Assembly: GCA_963853835.1 (NCBI GenBank) | Contig: OY970834.1 | Span: 40,207,257-40,271,256, forward strand | Length of the DNA stretch: 64,000 bases | Source: Calendula officinalis | Taxonomy: Eukaryota; Streptophyta; Magnoliopsida; Asterales; Asteraceae | Direction of reading: 5' to 3' | Part shown: positions 46,091 through 56,047 of the stretch, piece after piece | Numbering within the stretch: position 1 is the first letter of the stretch | Layout of the letters: each line of letters begins with the position of its first letter | Program-made: the position numbers and the translations under genes | Notes under the pieces: generated by a model | Told to the model about the DNA's origin: nothing | Databases searched by the model: none | What the model saw: only the letters and a program-made list of their open reading frames with translations

Positions 46091-46408
46091 CTTCCTCCGA
46101 TTCAAAATAGGTGACGCATTTTGAGTTTCATGGTTTTTGAGGAAAACCGAAAAAGATTATAATGATGATTAAATTATATTAATTGGATGGTTAGTGGGGA
46201 ATAGGTCCACACCTTTTGAATAAATTAGGGTCAATGATGTTTAAAAGTAAAAAGTAAAGATAAATGAGTCATTTCACTTTGTTAAAGTAGATATAGTTAG
46301 TGGGTGTGAGTCATACTATTTTTTGCCAAATAAAATAATTTTTTAAAGTGTTTTATTTATTTTGAATCACTTAAGGAAAGTGTTTCAGTTATATTGAATC
46401 GGAGGAAG
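46091..46408. mobile_element. Stowaway-like MITE (CTTCCTCCGATTC family)
   Basis: Ends CTTCCTCCGATTCAAAATAG and TTGAATCGGAGGAAG, TA-flanked, about 240 bases upstream of the pyrophosphatase start codon. It could therefore lie in that gene's promoter. Confidence 0.9.
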
Positions 46409-47342
46409 TATATAACATGCGAATATAGATGTGAAAACCCGGGTCGCCCCTCAATATTGTGGTCCTTACCTGAAAAAGTATTTCTTTTTTTCTTTCTTTC
46501 TTTTGCAGTCAGCCTATATTCCAAAAATAATTTTTTTAAGTTTATAAATGCATCAATCGCATATTGAGTTTCATAAAAAGATATGATCCCTTAAGCTTGA
46601 TAGTTGATACACAAATAGTATTTTTAATATAATCTTCATAATTAAAAAAAGTGTATTATGAAATTTATACTTATATTAATCTGTATAGGTTTTTCCTTAT
46701 TGGTGGTTTTTTCCTTATTGTTCTTTTTATATTAGTAACGAAAAATAAACCCGAAAATAGTGCGAAGTTAATCCTACAACATATTTTCTTAGCGTTTAAA
46801 TTTACTTCAAATATCTTATATATTTAACATTTCTTTATTATTTATTGGAAAATGTAAAGGTCTTGATGCGGTGATAAAATCGACCATTTGGATCATATGT
46901 CGATTTAAAAACAGTTAGAAACTCAACAATATTTGACACTAAAAAACCAAGACGGGGTGCTTTGGTGGACAAATTTGTCTTTTAATTGGATTTTTTTTAT
47001 GTTTAAAATGGTCAATCCCAATTAAACCATTTGTCTTAGTAATCTTAGTCTTGCTTTGTAACTCTTTTCGCTTGCTTGCGCGTCTTCTTATATTCTAATA
47101 AAAATTTATCGTTCAAAAAATTTTATTGGCACGACAATTCACAAATATCAAACTTATGATAAAGAAAAGGTAGAAACTTTATGCATCAAACATCAAGATT
47201 CTTGACATAACAAAATTGAGCATCTTTACAGCTTTCTACCAAAATATATGTTTATGAAAAGATAACCAAACATTTGAATACAATCCAAGAAACAAAAAAC
47301 AAAATTTAATACCTCAAAGTTACAAAAAGAAAAACAGTCTTT
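46409..47342. other. Intergenic sequence, MTP 3' flank
   Basis: AT-rich region with no gene; it includes the 3' UTR of the minus-strand zinc transporter at its right end. Confidence 0.45.
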
Positions 47343-48425
47343 TTATTCTCTCTCAATCTGAATTGTAACATGACTAATATTATACTCCCTCCTAATATAC
47401 TCAACAACTTTATCCAACACCAAATCAGCATCCGCTTCACGCCTAATCTTCACATGGCACGCCAACAACACTTTTCCAACCGTAATCGCCCAAATATGCA
47501 ATTCATGAATAGCAACAACTCCATTTATCTCACATAAACCGTTTTCCAAACGCGTCGCATCGATCTCTCTCGGTGTACTTTCCATCAAAACCTCCAAAAT
47601 ATCCCGCAACATATTGATAGTCGTGTACAAAACAGTAACCGAAAACAAAAGCGTGCAAATCGGATCAATAATCGTTAATTTAGGATTAAACCATATGATT
47701 GCAGCCCCAATCATTACACCAACACTTTGAATCGAGTCCCCGAGCACATGAAGGTATGCACCTTGAACATTTATATTGTTTTTGTGTGTATTTGTTTTTA
47801 ATAATGGTTTGTTATAATCATCATCTCCGTCATGATGATGTGTCACATTAAGTCCATGGTCATGATCATGTCCATGATCATGACCGAGTATCATGATCAT
47901 GAAGAGGTTAATAACCAATCCGACGGTTGAAATTGCAAACATTAGTCCGCCTTCAACTTCGATCCTACCATGAATTAATCTATCAATAGCTTCATAAACA
48001 AGGATTCCAGTAAGTAACCAAATCATTTGGATCGAAACTAAAGTTCCGAGAATTTCGATTCTGAAAAAACCGTATGATTGACGAGGTGTGGCTTCCCAAC
48101 CAGAAGCCCAAATTGAGAATAGTGAGATAGCAAATGCAGCAACATCTGATAACAAATGAGCTGCATCTGTTAGAATTGATAGACTGTTTGCTTTAATTCC
48201 ACCAACAACTTCAACTGCCATGAAAATGAAACAGATTGCGATACTAGCTAATAGCTTCCACATTGAAGCTGATCGTTCTTCTGCGTCTTTTGAACTTGCT
48301 TTTGAATCTGAGAAACCACACGATGTTCCTGCACAAACTTTACTCGCAATTAAGTTTTTTTCGGTGGATTTTGAAGCAATTGTTACGTCAATTGAATGAT
48401 GATCGTGTTTATGTTTATGATCCAT
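47343..48425 (-). CDS. MTP1: Zinc transporter of the cation diffusion facilitator family, MTP1-like
   Basis: Uninterrupted coding exon of 360 residues. The start is the ATG at 48425: a CAG acceptor stands directly before it and a GT donor at 48509-48510, so an 85-base intron (48426-48510) lies in the 5' UTR. The cytosolic N terminus has a His cluster (KHKHDHH) and CAGTSCGFSD, typical of MTP1. Six hydrophobic segments follow. The two metal-site motifs are HLLSD (90-94, TM2) and HVLGD (226-230, TM5). The His-rich loop between TM4 and TM5 (about 181-220) is GHDHGHDHDH plus HHHDGDDD, much shorter than I remember for Arabidopsis MTP1. The C-terminal domain has the usual IHELHIWAI strand. Family proteins exchange cytosolic Zn2+ for vacuolar H+ at the tonoplast. 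A short loop may alter affinity or selectivity; the exact paralogue is uncertain. Confidence 0.95.
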   Translation of the reverse strand: MDHKHKHDHHSIDVTIASKSTEKNLIASKVCAGTSCGFSDSKASSKDAEERSASMWKLLASIAICFIFMAVEVVGGIKANSLSILTDAAHLLSDVAAFAISLFSIWASGWEATPRQSYGFFRIEILGTLVSIQMIWLLTGILVYEAIDRLIHGRIEVEGGLMFAISTVGLVINLFMIMILGHDHGHDHDHGLNVTHHHDGDDDYNKPLLKTNTHKNNINVQGAYLHVLGDSIQSVGVMIGAAIIWFNPKLTIIDPICTLLFSVTVLYTTINMLRDILEVLMESTPREIDATRLENGLCEINGVVAIHELHIWAITVGKVLLACHVKIRREADADLVLDKVVEYIRREYNISHVTIQIERE

Positions 48426-48510
48426 CTGCAAATAATTAACAATTTATCACGAAAATTGATAAATTAGGGTTAAAAAACAAAACATGTAGAGCGAAGGTTA
48501 AATCAATTAC
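48426..48510 (-). other. 5'-UTR intron of the MTP1-like gene
   Basis: Minus-strand donor gtaattgatt at 48510 and acceptor ttatttgcag ending at 48426, immediately before the ATG. The non-coding first exon begins at 48511 and extends upstream. A further donor-like 'caaggtaaacc' near 48715 may mark another leader exon. Confidence 0.7.
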
Positions 48511-48810
48511 CCTTGGAATCGAGTAAAGCACCAAATTGACGATCAATTAGGTTTTATAGTGGAATTAAATGCAGGTAAAAATGTGCAATTGATTCAGGAA
48601 AAATATGAAGGTATACTAATCCACGATTAATTTGTGTAGAAATGAAATTGACGAAAATGAGATGTAATAATGGAGGATATCGAACGTGAGCATGGTGGGA
48701 TCGAAAGGTTTACCTTGTGAATGTATGAATGTTGGATTCAAGGATTGATTGAGATGTAAACAAGAATGTTAGATCATCACATCTGTTTTTGTTATTCGAT
48801 TACTGGAAAC

Positions 48811-49243
48811 TAAGGGAGCGTTTGGCACGTAATCCTCCGTAATTAATTGAAATCGGTTGTAATTGAATTCGGTTAGAATTGAATTCGATTGTAATTGAAT
48901 ACGATTACTCGTTTGGTTACCAAAATTTTGAGTTGTAATTCGAATCAATACTTATACTTTTTTTTTAAACTTTTTAAAATTCTTTTTTAAAATTTTATTA
49001 TTTATTTTATTATTATTATTATTTTATTTTTTTAAATTATTTTTATTTTTTTTTAAAAAAATTATTTTTATTTTTTTAGTTTAAAAAATATTAAATTTTT
49101 TTTATTTTCTAATTTATTTTTTAATTTTTTTAACTGTTTATTAACTTTTTTCTATTTTTTTTAATTTTTAATTTTTTAAATTTATTTAATTTTTTATAAT
49201 TTTTTTATCTTTTTTAAAAGATTTTAAAATATGAAGCATATAA
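48811..49243. other. Element fragment and A/T-only stretch before the gypsy LTR
   Basis: The phrase 'gggagcgtttggcacg' near 48814 looks like the end of a DNA transposon, and 'ttgaattcgattgtaatt' repeats follow, but no opposite end is seen. From about 48955 to 49220 the sequence is almost only A and T runs. Confidence 0.4.
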
Positions 49244-50964
49244 TGTAACGACCCGAAATTTGTAAATAAATAAATTGTACAAAAATATGATAATTAAGGA
49301 TAACTCGTTTAAAGAACGAAGGAATTGGTTTCGTGTCGTTTGGAGACCGTATGAAGAAGTTACGGGCGAAACCGGGTCGAAACAAAGTTGGAAAAGTGCA
49401 GCCTGGCTGCATGTGAAGTTCACGACGCGAACATAGTTCGCGTTCGTGAAGTCGGGCCAGAGATTTTAATCAAAGGCGTGAAGTAGTTCGCGATGAGATA
49501 ACGATCGCTAAGTTCGCGTGCAAGGGGAAGTTAGCGACGCGAACTTAGTTCGCGTCGTGAACTTCGGACGAACAACCTTAAGTCGGGTTTTGGCTCATTT
49601 GATGCCATATCAAAACCCTAGTTTCTTCTTTGACGATTTTCGAGCTTGGGGACTGATTGAGGTCGGATCCTTCACAAATCTTTGGTAGATTTCACTCCTA
49701 GTTGAAGATTAAAGGCATTTGGTGAAGTCTTGGAAGTTGATTGAACTATGAAGCAAGGAAATTGGCGTAAAGAATATGGTTGGAGCACTTTATTGCTAAG
49801 GTGAGTACATGAGACTTTTAAACTGAGTACATAGTAAATAGTTTTGAAAATACATATGATATTTTATGGATCTTTATTAATAAATATGTTGATAAAGATA
49901 GTGACTGAAAATGTATGAAAGTATGTAGAATGTGATACTAGAATATGTCTAGTATGATTGATGAATTTGAAATAAAATATGATAAATTCAAGTAATTATG
50001 GAACCTATGTTAATAAACAATAATAATGAAGTAATTGATTGAAAGAATGTATACGGAGCCTTTATTAATAAATATATATTAGTAAAGCAATTGGGAATGA
50101 TTTTTATAGTAATGAGTATCTATTGGTAAGATATACTAATAAAAGTAAAGAACGAATATATATGAAAAAGAATATGATGTGACTAGTAATAATTGTGTAT
50201 TATAGTCAAGGAAGAGATAAAAGTATTATGATATCGGTAAAATAAGAAATGTATCTTATGTATAAAGTAAGTATGGACCTCAAAGGGTTCATAGATGTAG
50301 AAGTAAATGTGGTTGCTTATGATCGGTTCCATGGGACCATACAGGTACGTTCACACTGTGTTGAACCAATTATATGTCGTTATTGTTAGATGACTAACTT
50401 GTTTGATGTTTGATGTGATAGCCAAAGGCTTTGACTGGCATAACTGTTAGGTTATGATAAGAGATAGACGGTGGTGACGCGGGGGATCCCCGGTCACTGA
50501 GCGGTGGTATATATGTTTATACACCGAGTGTATATATGTTTATACACTAAGCACTCGGGTGCTTCTAGTACGCATATGTTTGGTACTAGGTATGTTAGGT
50601 TCTAATACATATATGTTTATGTATTAGACATGTTTGTGCTACTAGTACATATATGTTTATGTACTAGATATGATTGTGCTTCTGGTACCTATATGTTTAG
50701 GTACTAGATATGTTTGCTAGGAAAACAAAGTAGCTAGAGTCACAATAGGGTGACTAGACGGTATTTATGTAGTTTATATATATGTTTATATATTTATGAA
50801 ATGACTATTATTATTGGGGTCTAAAACCCATGTATCTCACGAGACTATTTTGTCTCACGTACTACGTTTGTTTGTGGCTGTGTACTCAGGTACAGGTTTG
50901 AAGTGATAGAAGGTTGCACTAGAAGTGGCCTAGAGATGTTTAGCTCAGGAGCTAATAGGTAGAT
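49244..50964 (+). mobile_element. Ty3/gypsy-type 5' LTR, left part
   Basis: The LTR starts TGTAACGACCCG at 49244 and its other end, GTTACA, lies at 63499; TGTAAC and GTTACA are perfect inverted ends. After removing the insert 50965-63338 the LTR is about 1.88 kb. It contains dyads built from gacgcgaac/gttcgcgtc (for example 49536-49556) and a minisatellite (about 50505-50715). The continuation is at 63339. Confidence 0.88.
50505..50715 (+). repeat. Minisatellite inside the gypsy LTR
   Basis: About five degenerate units of roughly 40 bases built on 'tacatatatgtttatgtactaga' type phrases followed by tatgtttgtgctt. Each unit has inner dyad symmetry (tagtacata...tatgtacta). Confidence 0.8.
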
Positions 50965-51177
50965 TAGGGATGCAAATTTAACCCGCGGGTTTGGGTGCCC
51001 GCGGGTACCCGAGTCTTACGGGGCGGGTATTACCCGTCTAAACGGGTAATGGGTCGGGGATGGGTTTAAATTTCATACCCGAGAGCGGGTACGGGTTGGG
51101 TACGGGTTTTATAATACCCGCACCGTTTATACCCGACCCGAATATATATATTAATGTGTTAATTTTTTAGTACACTG
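50965..51177. mobile_element. hAT-like element with ACCCGCGGGTA-rich interior (left part)
   Basis: It starts TAGGGATGCAAATTTAACCC right after aggtagat (50957-50964). The same octamer follows a terminal CTA at 63331-63338, a perfect 8-bp target duplication. The interior consists of ACCCGCGGGT, GGGTACCCG and GACCCG motifs. The retroelement array 51178-63327 separates the main part from the last three bases (63328-63330). Confidence 0.85.
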
Positions 51178-53585
51178 TGTGACAACCCTCGAAATCGGAT
51201 ATTTGACTATACACTTATTTCAACATAAATTATTGAATGATTTATGTATAATTAATAGAGTACTTATTTTGCGTCTAAATCTAGCAAAAACCATGCACAA
51301 TAAGTACTATTAATGTACATCACAATTGATGCAAGAGATTGGTTATCTTTGTTATAAAATGACAATAGTAATTTAGCGAGTTGGTGATCAAACGGTTAAA
51401 CCGGAAAGAAAAAAAAAAGATTGTCAAAGCTAACATATCTATAAAATAAATAAAAAGCCTTGTGACAAATACTTACTTGAAACTTAAAATAAATCCATCG
51501 TTCGATCTATCCTTCCTCAACTATCCTATTTCAAATTTGAATTACAATCCTTATCTTAAAACCCACGTCCATGTGAATATACCGAAACCACATCGCTCAC
51601 GTACACCCTGCCTCTAACAAACTTTCCGAAATCTTTATATGAATTATAATAAAATGTGAATATTTGGTGTAATCAGTCATTATCATCAAACCAAACCTCA
51701 TTCTTAACCTACGCCCACGTCGTGACTTTCTCTCTCTCACTCTCATGGAAGTTAAAAACCAGGAATCATCATTCATCAACACCAACGTTAACCCTCTCGT
51801 TTATGATCCAGTCGACATCCCTCCATCTGCTCTCATCTCCGACGTCAGATACCACCTCCGGGACAACAAGAATCTCCGTCAATCACAACGTTTTTACGAC
51901 GGCAGAAACATCTCGGGCAATCAAAATAGAACCAAGCAGCAACCTCTCGGGCTTCATCTATCTCTCTGCCTCCGTTTACCCTGTCTCGAACCAGTCAATG
52001 AAACCCACACCTCCGTCGAATCAGCAAGCTTCCGACGAGCTCAAGAACCATCCGACTCCTCCTCCTTGGAACACCATCTCCCGGTTTCTCGATCTCTATC
52101 TCTCGGTATAAAACTCTAAACTCTTTTGTATTTAATTTATAGATCATGCATGCGTTGTGTGTGTTTTCGGTTTTGTGTGAGCGTGTGTGCACCAGTGTGT
52201 CACCGGTGACACCTGCGACAGAAGTCACCACTAGCCTACTCCCTTGTCCTCGTTTTGTCTAGCCAACCCAAACAAAGTCTGTGTTTTAATCTGAGCCCAA
52301 AGAGTTCTTGAGTCCACCCGTCAACTTATCAGTCCAAGCCCAAGTTTGTTTTGTGGAATTTAAAAGTCAGTAAAACTTTATTTTTATATTATTATAAATG
52401 ACTGCCGAATATTTTAATTAAGTGGTTATAAATTATTTATATAAGATTCCTTATTTAATTATTTCTATATAATAATTAAATTTAGTTGTTTGAATTATTT
52501 TATTAAAATAATTACTTATTAGATATGATTCGATTATTTTCCAACAAAAGTGTAACGGATTTTAAATTTGTTAAAAATTAACAAATGAAATTAAAATACG
52601 AGATCAATTCAATCGAGTCACCAACGTATCACTCGAGTTTAGATTCATATAAAGAGAACTATTTGTGCATCATGTAGTTTAGGCGTGTCATTTAGACCGT
52701 CATGTAGACCGTCACTTATTTGTTTATTATTACTATGCGTTTAGGACGTCAGGACTGTTTGGTTGGAAACCCCAACTTTGTGGATTTACGACTTTGCTAG
52801 CTTCGCATCAGGTGAGTTTCACGGCCCCACTTTTACATGCTTTACAACTATTTTTACCGGGGGAGAAAACATACTTACTTAACTATTTTGTGATAAATAA
52901 TCTTTGTATAATCATTGTTGTGTACACGTACCTAACAATGAAGGACAAAGGACCATGCTACGAGTCCACGTTTAACCGTAATCATTAACAGTTAGCCTGG
53001 GAATATATGGATAGTACTATTCGGGTTGATCACCCGCTCATGGCTAGTTATGCGCTAGCCCAACTGGGTTTGAGATATATATTCTTTTGTTTGAGATCTT
53101 GGATTGATTATAGGCTCAGTGATTATACCTTTACTTATTATGCTTAGGCCGAGCATATAAGGGATTATGAATTGCACCTTAAAACTAAATTGTTCCATAT
53201 TTCAGAACAACGATACAAATCGTACAAGTTTGTACGTACGATTTTTAAACGATATGACTTTTGAGTCACAAAACCTGTGAACTCACCAACCATTGTGTTG
53301 ACACTTTTTCTAATATGTTTTCTCAGGTAACGGAAATTAAACTTTTAAGCATTGCATAAGTGGTGGGTCGTCAAGCTTTTCTCAAGAAATAAGTCTATTA
53401 GTTAAGACATTAAACGTTTTGAAACTTATTCATTTAGATTATTTCAACTTTGTCATTCGGTTTTTGTAAACAATTGTTTTGGATATTTACTATGATTGCG
53501 TTGCTTTACTATATTTGATGTGTGATGTTACCGATGTTAGTCGCACCTCGTTCTTCCGCAAAACCATTTTTGGCGGGGTGTGACA
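51178..53585 (+). mobile_element. LARD-like retrotransposon, LTR 1
   Basis: 2,408 bp, starting TGTGACAACCCTCG and ending GGGGTGTGACA. It is directly followed by a primer-binding site. The same sequence, with about six substitutions seen by eye, is repeated at 56048 and 60920. It contains a 124-codon frame of gene-like composition (separate entry). Confidence 0.92.
51745..52119 (+). other. Gene-like 124-codon frame inside the LARD LTR
   Basis: After a CTCTCTCTCAC leader, the ATG at 51745 opens MEVKNQESSFINTNVNPLVY and continues to TAA. The block 51720-52110 is GC-richer than the rest of the LTR and has codon-like structure. An overlapping frame (51656-52111) also stays open and ends in PPPWNTISRFLDLYLS before a GGTATAAA that could be a donor. 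I do not recognise the protein. It may be a captured host exon, possibly frame-shifted in the middle so that the start is in one frame and the end in the other. Identical frames lie at 56615-56989 and 61487-61861. Confidence 0.45.
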
Positions 53586-53588
53586 GAT

Positions 53589-53600
53589 TGGTATCAGAGG
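53589..53600 (+). other. Primer-binding site (tRNA-Met initiator)
   Basis: TGGTATCAGAGG begins three bases after LTR 1. It matches the plant initiator tRNA-Met complement (TGGTATCAGAGC) at 11 of 12 positions. Confidence 0.9.
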
Positions 53601-55235
53601 CATTGGTTATAGTGAATTAGCGTGAGTCTAGTCTATAACCGGAAAAAGATTTTGAGTCAAAACATTTTTACTTCATGTAGAGTTGCATCACACATAAATT
53701 GCATTCATGTAGAATCGCATATCAAATCCCTCCCTAGGAAGACCACTAGGAGCATTACTTGCCTTACTCTGACAATAGATAGAGTACTCTTATATTATAG
53801 GATACTATTACGTGAAACTATATGTGAGACTCATTACAATATATCATATACTCAATACACTACACTACAGTTTTCACCACACACTTACTTCACATACCTT
53901 ACAACTAAATTGTATCCTGAATCTACACTTCACTAATCACTTACACGAAAACACGATTTTAGAGAATTTCTGCATAATGTCTATGAGCAATGAATATGTT
54001 GACTACTCTACTCGACTGGATAATGAGCATTATGACACTTCATCATCAGAAGACCCTGCACAATAAACACCCCTACTCGTGCACCACTTATCTTAATCAC
54101 TTGCTATACATATACTTTTCTCACATAATATATACATTATGTATCATTCTCACATATTGTTCCTCATGCGAGTGTCGCAACCTTAACCCTAATTTTCCAT
54201 TCAACAAATCATGAATCTCCAAAGATTCGCCACATCTATCCAACAACCACTAATGCCACAAATTTTGGTCAGTCAAATACGGCAAAGATTAAAACAAAAG
54301 AAAGATTCTTTGACCTTGTAAAAAAAAAAAATTAATCGAAATACAGAGGTTGTCACACGTCACCTCTAGAATGTCTCCATAATAAATTCTAAGCACAACT
54401 CCTAAATTCGTGTAATCTTATGTGAAGAAAAGATTTCAAATCTCTCCAAAATTGATAATACAGCCCATGAAATTTTACATACAATATATGTATTTTAAAA
54501 AGAAAAATAAAGAAGAAAGCCCATATTCACGAATGAAAATATGAAGTGATGATGATGAGGAAACATTGTACCATGATATTATAAAAACGGGTGGCCAACG
54601 TGTTTATAATTACTTAGTACAATGTGGAGTTATCAAAGTCATGGATTATTGAAATGAACAAATGAATAAGAATCTTTAACATACGTACTAGAAAACAAAC
54701 CGGTCAAACAACAAAGCAAAGGCATATCCACCATATGAAAATGCTCTATGGATTATACTCTTAAAGAACTCAGTAAGATTTCCACTACTCTTGTCAATAT
54801 TAATTCAAAACTAAACTAATCCTAGTAGCCTCCCTGATCGTATGACGACATTATTTCCTTGAATCCAACCGAAATGCGACATTTGTCTTTACAACTACCA
54901 AAACTTCTCTATTTAATATCCACTCTGACTAATCGTTTCTTTATAATAATTCAAATTCATCCTTATGAACATCAATTCCTACGAAAACGAGGCCTAATTA
55001 AAGTAACCATCAATAATCAACAATCATCATTGCCAATTAACGATAAGTCTAACCGACTACAAAATTTTGTTTTTTTTACTCAAAAATTAATCTATGTTCT
55101 GATAAATTCCGACAAAAGTCCAAACTAAAGGAATTCTAAACACCAAAAATTAAAACTCGTTATAAATCCTACAAATTCCTAACCACATTTTCCACAACAA
55201 CAAACGTGTAAACAACATTAATTGACCTTAAGAAT

Positions 55236-55830
55236 AATGTTTATCAAATGTATTATGACGAGCTGAAAACTCTGTTGATGAAGTATTATTTCCCTAATAA
55301 TGAAAATTAAAAACTAGAAACTATATTGTGAAACCTATCGATTGAAAGCTCTGATATTATCAACTACATCACCAGATTTAGGCAACTAGCCTGACTCGTT
55401 CCTCATATCTAAACCTCCTAAAGCTAAAAATAGATAAATAAATAAATAATAATAAATGAGAAGCGTATCTGGAAATTGGCACCTCAAATCAGATGAATGA
55501 GCACTGCGTCCCAAACCTCAAAGTATATATTATGTGCCACAACAATACTAACTCTACCCAAAAGAACAGAATACTTCATCATCTTCCCTGAAACGTCACA
55601 CCGAGGATTAAATTACGTACGGTGACTATAAAAGAAATGACAATTAAAGCAACCAATACGCAATCGAAATAAGCAGTATGGATAAACAACAAACCAACTT
55701 GATTTAATTTTGGTGAAAAAAAAAAAACACTAACAACAATGACCATGACAATAACAAACCTAACGATAATGATAGTCGTCAACCAGCTCGTGGAAGGGCA
55801 TTTGTTATATGAGCCCAAGAAACACATAAA
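55236..55830 (+). pseudogene. Decayed gag relic (gypsy type)
   Basis: One frame reads ELKTLLMKYYFPNNEN, then after a stop KLETIL, stop, NLSIESSDIINYITRFRQLA, stop, LVPHI, matching the core of the gypsy gag domain. Further on come RIWKLAPQIR (about 55459-55490) and, near 55790-55815, ARGRAFVI followed by a TGA and AQE, typical of the gag C terminus. Several of the stops (for example at LW-NL and LA-RLVPH) are what G-to-A or C-to-T changes would give. The protein cannot be made. Confidence 0.75.
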
Positions 55831-56047
55831 AAAAATATGATACATAAACTGTTGCGTTTAATAGTCAGTAATCTTAAAATCATCAACTTTATAAAAGACC
55901 ATAAATATCTATGAAAGGATTATCGAACATTTCCTAGCTCCATTGTCAATAAGAAACTTAAGGAAACGAAATTATCCACACATCTCTCCCGAACTAGTAG
56001 TAAGTTCTCTTAAATTTCTGGACGAAATTTCTTTAACAAAGGGAGAA

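Larger units (their letters stand above)
53586..56047 (+). mobile_element. LARD-like retrotransposon, internal region 1
   Basis: 2,462 bp between LTR 1 and LTR 2. It starts with the primer site and ends with the polypurine tract AAAGGGAGAA (56038-56047). No protease, reverse transcriptase, RNase H or integrase is recognisable; only a decayed gag is present. Large LTRs around a non-coding internal region fit the LARD class. Confidence 0.9.

Noticed and set aside
47343..48431. Start of the zinc transporter at 48431
   Set aside because: That codon is TTG and lies in the 5' UTR intron; the first ATG after the CAG acceptor is at 48425.
53622..54214. Frames of 74-104 codons after the first LARD primer site (repeated at 58492-59084)
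   Set aside because: No retroelement or host domain; low-complexity AT-rich translation. The gag relic lies further downstream in another stretch.
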